64,000 bases of DNA, taken from contig NZ_CP047896.1 in assembly GCF_009913435.1 (NCBI RefSeq), forward strand, positions 71,865-135,864. Direction: 5' to 3'. Within the stretch, counting starts at the first letter, position 1. Each line of letters begins with the position of its first letter. Made by a program: the position numbers and the translations under genes. This stretch comes from Sphingomonas changnyeongensis. GTDB lineage: Bacteria > Pseudomonadota > Alphaproteobacteria > Sphingomonadales > Sphingomonadaceae. The notes beneath the pieces are model-generated. The model ran no database searches, was not told the origin of the DNA, and saw only the letters and a program-made list of their open reading frames with translations. Below are positions 8,879 to 15,990 of the stretch, piece by piece.

Positions 8879-9519
8879 TGAGCCGGTGCATGGAGGTCGC
8901 AAGCGTCCTCGCGGCATTCGGCACCCTTGCCGGGTGCGCTGCTGTGACGAACCGGCTGGGCGCCCGTCCCCTACTCGGGGGATACAAGATCATGGACGCT
9001 CCCTCCTCCGAGGTGCCGATCGGCGCCCTTTGGCTGCAGGGACAGGGACCCGCGGGGCCAGGGACCGAGAGCACCAACGTCATCACCCGTCGGAGCTTCA
9101 GCTCGTTGATCCTGAACCGCGCCGCGCGTCGTGGCCTCGAGCTTCGGTTCGCCGAATATCTCGGGCTTCAGCCGGGCATCGCGGCAAAGCTATCTGTATC
9201 GGTCTCCGACATCAGCATCATGTCAGTGAGGGATACTGCCGCCCTGGGATATCAACCAGGCGAGGCTTTTCTATCGGACGCGATGAAGGCCTCCAGGATC
9301 ACCATCACCACAGAGAGCAAGGCTGAAGCGGAGCTCATGGCGGGCCTTTCCTCTCAGGGGCTGCACGTCTCAGGGAAAAGCACCATCGACGGCCACGAAA
9401 CGCTCACCGTAGAGGGCCTGGATCTGTTCTTCGCCTACCGGGTGCTACGCCTCCAGAAGGATCGAGCAAACCGGCCGATCGGCAAGTTGCTCCGCCAACC
9501 CAAGGCTCCAGGATGGTGA
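8875..9519 (+). CDS. putative lipoprotein
   Basis: A 214-residue protein with a lipoprotein signal peptide: MMSRCMEVASVLAAFG then the lipobox LAGC at about residues 21-24. After lipidation it would be anchored in the envelope. The mature part is soluble with beta-rich stretches (AAKLSVSVSDISIMSV, ASRITITTESKAEAELM) and no family I recognise. The start at 8875 follows AAGGAGCAGCAACC. It sits downstream of the S24 repressor operator and converges on the next operon. Confidence 0.7.
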   Translation: MMSRCMEVASVLAAFGTLAGCAAVTNRLGARPLLGGYKIMDAPSSEVPIGALWLQGQGPAGPGTESTNVITRRSFSSLILNRAARRGLELRFAEYLGLQPGIAAKLSVSVSDISIMSVRDTAALGYQPGEAFLSDAMKASRITITTESKAEAELMAGLSSQGLHVSGKSTIDGHETLTVEGLDLFFAYRVLRLQKDRANRPIGKLLRQPKAPGW

Positions 9520-9549
9520 TGGATGCTCAACACGGTCGTAGCGACCAAA

Positions 9550-9957
9550 TCAGGTCTGCTCCATGCCGGCAGAATGCAACGCGGCTTGAGCACTCGCCTG
9601 TCCCGTCAACACAGACGGTGCATCCGTATTTGCCGTAAGCGCGCTCAGACTGTTGCTCAGACTGTTGCTCAGGCTCCGCATCGAGGAGAGCAATTCGGCG
9701 GACACTGTGATGTCAGGGGATGGCGATCGATGCGGCCAGAGGCACGACAAAACCGGCTCGTTTGCCGCTACCACGAGAACTATCGCCGCAACCTCAGGGC
9801 GATTGGCGGTGATCAAACCGGACAATCCGGATATCGCGGCGGGTGCCGATCGGCTTGAGGCAGGCGCAAAGTGGCTGAAGAACGAACAAGGCCCCCAGCG
9901 TTCGACCTTAAGAAACACGCGCACGGTCTTTGGGCGGGCGGTCTTCGGGTTGGTCAC
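9550..9957 (-). CDS. hypothetical protein, last gene of SRAP-HicB-SNase operon
   Basis: A 135-residue ORF starting with GTG 3 bp after the stop of the nuclease gene on the same strand, which is the main reason to believe it. It has one hydrophobic stretch (VAAIVLVVAANEPVL) and a Ser/Leu-rich C-terminal segment with a 12-bp direct repeat (the LSNSLSNSLS part, about 9650-9673). No family is recognised. Overlapping plus-strand frames are open too, so the call is tentative. Confidence 0.4.
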   Translation of the reverse strand: MTNPKTARPKTVRVFLKVERWGPCSFFSHFAPASSRSAPAAISGLSGLITANRPEVAAIVLVVAANEPVLSCLWPHRSPSPDITVSAELLSSMRSLSNSLSNSLSALTANTDAPSVLTGQASAQAALHSAGMEQT

Positions 9958-9960
9958 AGG

Positions 9961-10302
9961 TCACCGACATTCCCGCGTCCACCGTGCCTCATATCGAGGC
10001 ACCGCATAGCCGCGCGCCATCATCGCGCAGGCAATGTTCAGGCGCCCCACATAGACCTTGGCAAGCGTCCGCCCATAGCGGTCACGACCGACACGTTCGA
10101 CACGCAAGGCCCGGCCTGCAGTCAGGGCCTCAAGCGCCCGCTTGCTCGCACGACCGTCGCCCGGTGTGCAGGTCCTGTGTCGGGGGCAGCGCCGGATCTC
10201 CGGAGCATCAATGCCGGCAATGCGGATGCGCTCCGCACCACAGCGCAAACTGTCACCGTCAGTCACAATGCATAGAGCCATCGCGGCCAGGGTCACCAGC
10301 AT
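9961..10302 (-). CDS. staphylococcal-nuclease-like (thermonuclease) protein
   Basis: A 113-residue SNase-fold nuclease. A short hydrophobic N-terminus (MLVTLAAMALCIV) suggests export. The family motifs are DGDSLRCGAERIRIAGIDAPE, which holds the Ca-binding Asp and the first catalytic Arg, and RVGRDRYGRTLAKVYV with the second Arg. It cleaves DNA or RNA. Its start lies 3 bp after the hicB-like stop, so the genes are co-transcribed. Confidence 0.85.
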   Translation of the reverse strand: MLVTLAAMALCIVTDGDSLRCGAERIRIAGIDAPEIRRCPRHRTCTPGDGRASKRALEALTAGRALRVERVGRDRYGRTLAKVYVGRLNIACAMMARGYAVPRYEARWTRECR

Positions 10303-10305
10303 GGG

Positions 10306-10692
10306 TCAGCGCCGACCTGACAGAGCAGCCCGCGCTGCGTCGGCAAGAAAACCCGACCGGTTGCTCGTGACCCGGTCGATCGCTGCTACCAACCCTTCAT
10401 CCATCGTGATGTTGAGGCGGACCGCTCTGCCCGGACGATCCGCGCGCACCAGGATGCGGGCCACTTCCTGAACCTCCACGTCGCTCTGAAGACCGTCGAG
10501 CATTGACGGCCCTGGGATCGCCTCCCCGGATTGAGACATCACCATCAGATGGCCAGCGAGAGCATCCTCGGCATTAAGCGCAGCCTCCTGCACGGTCCCA
10601 CCGGCGGACACACAGCCGGGCAGGTCGGGGAAGGTGACGCCAAAGCCTTGAGCCCCCCGCTCGATAATCGCTGGATAAAAGACAACAGCCAT
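10306..10692 (-). CDS. HicB-like antitoxin without HicA
   Basis: A 128-residue protein. The N-terminal HicB fold is clear (FYPAIIERGAQGFGVTFPDLPGCVS, with ALNAEDALAGHL). The C-terminus carries a ribbon-helix-helix DNA-binding segment (AVRLNITMDEGLVAAIDR, SGFLADAARAAL). HicB neutralises the HicA RNase and represses the operon, but no hicA-like ORF is found on either side. It may be an orphan regulator. It lies 27 bp after the SRAP gene and immediately before the nuclease. Confidence 0.85.
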   Translation of the reverse strand: MAVVFYPAIIERGAQGFGVTFPDLPGCVSAGGTVQEAALNAEDALAGHLMVMSQSGEAIPGPSMLDGLQSDVEVQEVARILVRADRPGRAVRLNITMDEGLVAAIDRVTSNRSGFLADAARAALSGRR

Positions 10693-10719
10693 GGCCGGAC
10701 CTTAGGTCGTTGGGCGACT

Positions 10720-11288
10720 TCATTCCATCCGCATCAGCTGTGACGGGAAAGGCGTCGCTAGATTGACCGCTTCCTCCATCGACCCGGTCAGCCAAGTCTC
10801 ATAGGCCTCGTCCTGAAGGATCACCGGCATGGCCTTCGGATGCACGGGCCGCACCAGCTCGTTGGGTTCGCAGGTGAGAAAGGAATAGGCAGTACCCTCT
10901 TCGGTCGGTCGCCACACACCGGCGAAGGCGAACACCGGACGGCTCGGCACCGAAAACCAGCGCTTGGTCTTTGCGCCAGCCGGCCCCTCCCATTCACAAA
11001 ATGCAGTCACCGGCACCAGGCACCGCCTCTCGGGTCTGCAAAGAGCCGTCCGCCAGAACGGGCTGGTGAGATTACGAACATTGGTGACCGGGGCGCGAGC
11101 CGACGGCGGCGGCGGGAACCCCCACCGCATCAGGTCCACTATGCGCCCCTTTCCCTCTGCACGGACCACCAGCGCCAGCGATTTGGGGTAGAGATCCTTT
11201 GCCGGATCAAAACCGCCCCCTCCCCCACCGCTTCGAATATCCGAGCGACCTCTGCTGCAGGTTCGCGCATGCGGTACAGGTTGCACAT
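10720..11288 (-). CDS. SRAP-family (YedK/HMCES-like) protein, frameshifted
   Basis: SOS-response-associated peptidase family protein that forms a thiazolidine crosslink with abasic sites in ssDNA through Cys2. The start at 11288 gives MCNLYRMREPAAEVARIFEA, with Cys2 in place. The rest (LMRWGFPPPP, NVRNLTSPFW, RRCLVPVTAFCEWEG, FAFAGVW, HPKAMPVIL) is read in another frame. Adding one G to the five-base C run at 11216-11220 (plus strand) restores a single frame (E-G-G-G-F-D-P). I treat it as one gene with a likely sequence error. It heads the operon with hicB and the SNase gene. Confidence 0.82.
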
Positions 11289-11932
11289 GGCGCCAGCCTG
11301 TCACAGCCAACCTAAAGCGCCAACAAGGCTCTTCGGCTCTTGCTCAGGCATGTGTCGCGCAGACCTCGCTCATTTCGCCAAAGCCCCCTGCCGAGCATTT
11401 TGAACAATAACCGAACCAGCCCCTATGCGGGCTGTCTGGAACGAGGACCAACACGAACTGCATGGGCGCTTTTGCCTCGCATAGCGTGGCTTGCGGGATT
11501 TTATCACTGCTTCGAAACACCCCCATGACCTGGCGCCTCTTTCAGCATCCCTTTCTCGCGCCTGGTGATCTTTGAGCTTGCACGTCACGTGATTCGGTCG
11601 GTGCCCTCACCTCAATCATTCAATGGGGTTACGAGACACGCTCGAGTCTCTCGTCTTGGCTTTGACCGCTATTCGCCGGACACTCGCAACGACGCCCCTG
11701 CTCTTCTATCGCGTCATCATTTTGCCAGCCCGTCAGCAGCCGCGCTTATCGAGCGGATGCTCCGAACCCAAAGATGCCGCCTGTTCGACCTGACGAACGC
11801 GCCAATACCGTTGGCTTGCCTTCCCCGCTTTCCCACAACGACACACCCAACAAGGATCGCCGCTTGCGCCAGCCGACCTTATCGTAAAAAACTGCTCGGG
11901 CTGAGCTAAGACCATGGGGTTTGAGGGTGATA
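11289..11932. other. no recognisable gene
   Basis: About 640 bp between the divergent SRAP gene and the membrane-protein pair. The open frames (for example 11565-11909 plus) have no motif, no good ribosome binding site and low-complexity composition. No repeat or RNA gene is seen. Confidence 0.45.
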
Positions 11933-12616
11933 GTGGGGTTATTCAACCGGATCTTCGCTGGCCAAAGGATCGATGAATGGGCGTCCGACAATACGCTCGA
12001 GGCAGCCAGAACGCTTAATCAGGTCGCCGGAGACCTTATCGTTTTCGCCAATAATGAGATCGCCCAGGCGAGCCTCAAAAATTCTTTGTTCAACCCTGCC
12101 GCCTTTATCCATGAGCGGATCGCACCAAGAGTCCGAAGCGTGGCAGAGTCGGTTGCCGTCGAGATCGTTGAGCGGGCGAACTCCACCTTGCTCGAACTTG
12201 TTGAGGAGCAAGCCGTTTGGTCACGAGGGCCAGAACACACCGAAAATCCAGAGAGTGCCTTCGAGGGAGCAAGCGATATCGTAGCTGCCGCAGCTCCATT
12301 AGCAATCGGCGCCGCCAGCGCGGTGGCGCTGCCCTTCGTGGCCGTAACCACCTCTACAGCTTTGTTCGGCTTGATTAGCACGACCGCAATCAGTTGGCCG
12401 ATATTGCTCGGTGGCGGCGCTATTGCTGGCGTTGGTATTGCAACCGGTGTCGTTAACACAGCCAAGATTCGGGATCGGTCCTCGGTTCGCCTGCAAAAGC
12501 GGGCCCGACAGTTTATCGTTTCTTTTCTGATCGAGGGCAGCGAACAATCGCCCGCAGTCTTGCAGCGAATTGCGTCTGAGTTCGAGCAAACGGCAAAGCG
12601 GGCAAAGAAAATATGA
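11933..12616 (+). CDS. hypothetical membrane protein with Gly/Ala-rich hairpin, pair gene 1
   Basis: About 227 residues, no family recognised. Residues 1-120 are mainly helical and charged (ARTLNQVAGDLIVFANNE). Residues about 125-190 hold two adjacent hydrophobic segments rich in Gly and Ala (IVAAAAPLAIGAASAVALPF and WPILLGGGAIAGVGIATGV), likely a membrane hairpin. The C-terminus is basic and helical. A GTG at 11933 is preferred because GAGG lies 6 bp before it; TTG 11921 and GTG 11927 are alternatives. It overlaps the next gene by ATGA, so the two products probably form a complex. Confidence 0.68.
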   Translation: MGLFNRIFAGQRIDEWASDNTLEAARTLNQVAGDLIVFANNEIAQASLKNSLFNPAAFIHERIAPRVRSVAESVAVEIVERANSTLLELVEEQAVWSRGPEHTENPESAFEGASDIVAAAAPLAIGAASAVALPFVAVTTSTALFGLISTTAISWPILLGGGAIAGVGIATGVVNTAKIRDRSSVRLQKRARQFIVSFLIEGSEQSPAVLQRIASEFEQTAKRAKKI

Positions 12617-13617
12617 TGAACCTTCTCACCAACACGCTGCTGCGTAAAGTTCCCGACCATTTGATGTCTGGCGTTATGTCGGGTGAATATCGCGTATACG
12701 GATCAATACTACGTTCTGTTACGTCAGGACAGATTGTCGGACACTTGCAAGAGACTTCGCGCCTTTCTTCCTTATTGACCTCAAGCCCCCTCGATGTTCC
12801 AGGCCTTGCTTTTGAGGCTGTCAATATCGTTCAGAATGAACAGATAAAGTCAGCTCTTTCACTCATGCAGTCACTGCAGATCGCAAATATCGCGTTGAGC
12901 GGTATATCGATTGGGGTGTCGATTGCAGGAACCGCTTTGCTGATGCGCCGCATCAGTCAGGTCGAACAAAAGATAGACGCTATCCTACCGAGCATATCTG
13001 AAATCGCCAAGGGCGTTGAAGCTCTCAAGACTTCGATGATTCTGGACGATTTCACACGACTTCGCACATTGGCAAGCCAAGTGGAAGAAGCTTGGCTTCC
13101 GTCTGCCTCCCAATCCGAATGGACCGCCATCGCCCGCGACTCTCATTTCCTTGCAGATAGCTTCGAGAGGCGCGCTCGAGAGATTGGCAGCGCCGGCGAT
13201 CATCAGGAAATCGAGCCCTTTCTGGATGCCTACGCATTGGCGTCTGGCCTGCGGATTACGGCAAGGCTCGCTGCGGGCCAAGACGACATCGCTCGTCAAG
13301 CAGCGACGACCCACACGCACACCCTTGTTGCGCTCGGCGGATCGTTACGCCTTGATCGGATGACCCTCGCCAGCATGAAACGCGCCGAAACAGCAGCTAC
13401 GCCGGAATGGCAGGAGAAAGCCAACGAGCTAGCCGACAAGCTACGCTCTACCGTTAGGGCCGCTCGCGCACGCGAACTTGCTGCCGCTTCTTGCGCCGAG
13501 ACGCTATACGAGCTCGATAGACAAGAGATATCGGGTCGCGAATGGCTTGAAGCGTCAAGAGACGAAAGCACCAGTCCGATTCTGTTTTTGCCAGTCCGGA
13601 ACCAAAATGGATCCTGA
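12613..13617 (+). CDS. hypothetical membrane/coiled-coil protein, pair gene 2
   Basis: A 334-residue protein of unrecognised family. Residues about 85-115 contain one hydrophobic segment (IANIALSGISIGVSIAGTAL), followed at once by a coiled-coil (RRISQVEQKIDAILPSISEI). The remainder is an all-helical soluble domain with TPR-like spacing and no catalytic motif. It starts inside the stop of the preceding gene (overlap 12613-12616). The close coupling of two membrane proteins resembles effector/sensor pairs in defence or toxin-immunity loci, but no function is shown. Confidence 0.68.
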   Translation: MMNLLTNTLLRKVPDHLMSGVMSGEYRVYGSILRSVTSGQIVGHLQETSRLSSLLTSSPLDVPGLAFEAVNIVQNEQIKSALSLMQSLQIANIALSGISIGVSIAGTALLMRRISQVEQKIDAILPSISEIAKGVEALKTSMILDDFTRLRTLASQVEEAWLPSASQSEWTAIARDSHFLADSFERRAREIGSAGDHQEIEPFLDAYALASGLRITARLAAGQDDIARQAATTHTHTLVALGGSLRLDRMTLASMKRAETAATPEWQEKANELADKLRSTVRAARARELAAASCAETLYELDRQEISGREWLEASRDESTSPILFLPVRNQNGS

Positions 13618-13790
13618 TTGACCTCCTTATTGCAGGGGATGACGATTGGGTTTTGTTTAACCGGACCCTCCTCAAGCAAGACAAGTCCCGGCGAGGGTCG
13701 CAGATCCTGTTGCAAGGATAGAGGCATATGCTGCACAGAGTCCTGTCGAGGCACGTCCGTCACAAAACGCTTTGTCTTTAGGGTTTCGAA

Positions 13791-14471
13791 ATGCCGTATT
13801 CTGATCCCCTCGATCCTGAGGCGCTGAAAGAAAAGCAACGGCGACTGCGTGAGGGGTTTTCGACGCCCCTGACTCTTCGTGTACACCGATCACTGTCATG
13901 GCTCCGGCGAGCGCAGGCCGAGTCTGATGACTTCGATGTCCGCTTCATCCTTCTCTGGATAGGCTTCAATGCAGCCTACGCCGGAGACATCGAAGCTTCG
14001 GCAGCCTACCCTCCGCCGGAGAGCGAACGCGGGCTGTTTCAGGCCTTTTTCTCGACGCTCGTGCGATTCGATTCCCGGCACCGGATCTACGACATGGTCT
14101 GGAAACGATTCAGCCAAGAAATCCGCCTTCTTCTTGACAACCGCTATGTTTATCACCCCTTCTGGCAGCATCAGAATGGCGTCCCAGGTTATGCTGATTG
14201 GGCAGAGAAGCTTGAGCGCAGCAGGACGGCGATCAATCATGCGCTGCGCGAGCACGACACTGTCAGGATCCTGTCGATCCTCTTCGATCGCCTCTATGTC
14301 CTGCGCAACCAGCTTGTGCATGGCGGCGCGACCTGGAACAGCGACGTCAACCGCGACCAGGTTCGCGACGGCGCATCGCTGCTTGGATGCTTGCTGCCCA
14401 TCTTCATCGACCTGATGATGGACAACCCCGACCACGGATGGCCGATGCCGAACTATCCTGTCGTGGAGTGA
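13791..14471 (+). CDS. HEPN-domain protein (Apea-like)
   Basis: A 226-residue protein. Near residue 175 it has DRLYVLRNQLVHGGATW, the R-x4-H signature of HEPN RNases and of related nucleotide-binding HEPN folds. The N-terminal part (FDVRFILLWIGFNAAYAGDI) also fits the Apea-like HEPN pattern. If active it would cleave RNA, often tRNA, in abortive-infection or toxin systems. It lies 173 bp downstream of the membrane pair on the same strand and 114 bp before an IS3 copy. Confidence 0.78.
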   Translation: MPYSDPLDPEALKEKQRRLREGFSTPLTLRVHRSLSWLRRAQAESDDFDVRFILLWIGFNAAYAGDIEASAAYPPPESERGLFQAFFSTLVRFDSRHRIYDMVWKRFSQEIRLLLDNRYVYHPFWQHQNGVPGYADWAEKLERSRTAINHALREHDTVRILSILFDRLYVLRNQLVHGGATWNSDVNRDQVRDGASLLGCLLPIFIDLMMDNPDHGWPMPNYPVVE

Positions 14472-14617
14472 CGCGCGCGATCTTGGCCACTCCGACGCGG
14501 GTTAGGTATCGCACTCAGCCAGCTCGACGTGGCTGATCCCGTCCGGGCCATTCACGGGCGGCTTGAGTACGCCGGCCGCAACCGCTGACGTGACCCCCAG
14601 CTTTCCTCCGGCTGGGA

Positions 14618-15529
14618 TTAGAGCCGGTAGGTTGTTTTGCGCATCGGCGCGGTTGAAGCAATGGGCTGCGTAGCGGAGCCCGAAGGGCGGAGCGAAGCAG
14701 GCCATTGCTTGTTCAGTTCGGCGGCGAACGCCGCCGGTGTAGCGTATCCCAAGGCCGAGTGCGGTCTCTCCCGGTTGTAATCCTCGACCCAAGCCGCGAT
14801 CTCGATCCGGGCATGGGCAAGGCTCATGAACAGGGTCTCGTTGAGCAGCTCGTCGCGCATGCGACCGTTGAAGCTCTCGACGTAGCCGTTCTGCATCGGC
14901 TTGCCGGGAGCGAGGTAATGCCACTCTACCCCGATCTGACCGCACCACGCCAGGACGGCATTGCTGGTGAGCTCGGTGCCATTGTCGCTGACGATCATGC
15001 CGGGCTTGCCCCGCTGGGCGATCAGCTGGGCCAGCTCGCGCACCACACGGTGACCGGATATCGAGGTGTCCGGCACCGCTGCCAGGCACTCTCTGGTCAC
15101 ATCATCGACCACGTTGAGCACGCGGAACCGTCTGCCAGAAGCCATCTGGTCATGGACGAAGTCCAGGCTCCAGCGCTGGTTCGGCAGCGCCAGCACCGGA
15201 GCCGGTGCCCTGGTCCCGACAGCGCGCTTGCGGCTGCGTCGTCGCCTTACCGCAAGCCCTTCCTCACGATACAGCCGCTGGGTCTTCTTGCGGTTGATCA
15301 TCACGCCCTCTCGGCGCAGCAGGATATGCAGGCGGCGGTAGCCGAACCGGCGTCGCTGGTTGGCCAGCCCGCGCAGCTTCTCGCGCAGGGGACCGTCATC
15401 ATCCCGGATGGAACGGTAGCGCACGCTCTTGCGATCGGCATCGATGACACGGCACGCCCGCCGCTCACTCATCCCGTGGTACGCCTGGAGATGAGCGGCA
15501 GCTTCTCGCTTCGCGACGGGCGTCACCAC
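14618..15529 (-). CDS. IS3 transposase OrfB (DDE), copy 1
   Basis: A 303-residue integrase-core protein: HTH_21-like [20 protein letters not shown], then the DDE motifs WSLDFVHD (first Asp), [12 protein letters not shown] (second Asp) and [17 protein letters not shown] (Glu). In IS3 elements it is made mainly as an OrfAB fusion by -1 slippage. The slippery AAAAAAG lies in the overlap near 15530-15535. The protein looks full length and active. Confidence 0.92.
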   Translation of the reverse strand: MVTPVAKREAAAHLQAYHGMSERRACRVIDADRKSVRYRSIRDDDGPLREKLRGLANQRRRFGYRRLHILLRREGVMINRKKTQRLYREEGLAVRRRRSRKRAVGTRAPAPVLALPNQRWSLDFVHDQMASGRRFRVLNVVDDVTRECLAAVPDTSISGHRVVRELAQLIAQRGKPGMIVSDNGTELTSNAVLAWCGQIGVEWHYLAPGKPMQNGYVESFNGRMRDELLNETLFMSLAHARIEIAAWVEDYNRERPHSALGYATPAAFAAELNKQWPASLRPSGSATQPIASTAPMRKTTYRL

Positions 15530-15792
15530 TTTTTTGAAAGCAGATCCTTCAGCGCCACGTTGTCCAGCATCGCATCGGCCAGCAGCCGCTTCAGCTTCGC
15601 GTTCTCGCTCTCGAGCTCCCGCAGCCGCCGGGCCTCGGACACCTCCAGCCCGCCATACTTGGCCTTCCAGTTGTAGATCGTTCCTTCCGAAACCCCGGGC
15701 CGCCGGGCCAGATCAGCGGTCTTCGCGCCCGCCTCCGCCTCCTTCACCACCCCGATAATCTGCTCCTCCGAAAACCTCACACGCTTCATCAT
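15523..15792 (-). CDS. IS3 OrfA (helix-turn-helix), copy 1
   Basis: An 89-residue Tnp_1 helix-turn-helix protein: [37 protein letters not shown], then a leucine-zipper-like helix [18 protein letters not shown]. It binds the element ends. It overlaps orfB by 7 bp, with an A-rich slippery stretch for the programmed frameshift. It differs from copy 2 at one visible residue (SEGT versus SEAT). Confidence 0.92.
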   Translation of the reverse strand: MMKRVRFSEEQIIGVVKEAEAGAKTADLARRPGVSEGTIYNWKAKYGGLEVSEARRLRELESENAKLKRLLADAMLDNVALKDLLSKKW

Positions 15793-15952
15793 CTGTCCTT
15801 CCTTCAGGCCAGTCTCTAATCGCTCGTGGAGGAAAATCAGGGGGTCACGTCAAGTTCGCTAGAAGGGTTCAATCAGGACCAGCGATGCGCAACGCGTCTT
15901 TGATCCGCAGCAGCAGCGCCATTGTCACCGATTGCATTCTGGTGAGATTTTG

Positions 15953-15978
15953 CCTGCGAGAGGGTGCAATCTCGCAGG
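15953..15978 (-). terminator. hairpin just after the SNF2 gene
   Basis: A perfect 9-bp stem (CCTGCGAGA / TCTCGCAGG) with an 8-base loop begins 12 bp beyond the SNF2 stop. The T-rich tail is poor on the minus strand, so it may protect the transcript end rather than act as a strong intrinsic terminator. Confidence 0.5.
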
Positions 15979-15990
15979 TGTTCAATTCCA

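Larger units (their letters stand above)
14586..15852 (-). mobile_element. IS3-family (IS407-group-like) element, copy 1
   Basis: A 1267-bp element bounded by inverted TGACGTGACCCCC tips. It holds orfA and orfB on the minus strand. Copy 2 at 29824-31090 has identical length, opposite orientation and only a few differing residues. The immediate flanks are ccgc (left) and agtt (right), so no 4-bp target duplication is visible. Left of it a short minus-strand tail (14502-14585) reads like the end of an unrelated gene. Confidence 0.92.

Noticed and set aside
11565..11909. 114-residue plus-strand ORF
   Set aside because: No motif, Arg/Pro/Thr-rich and no ribosome site.
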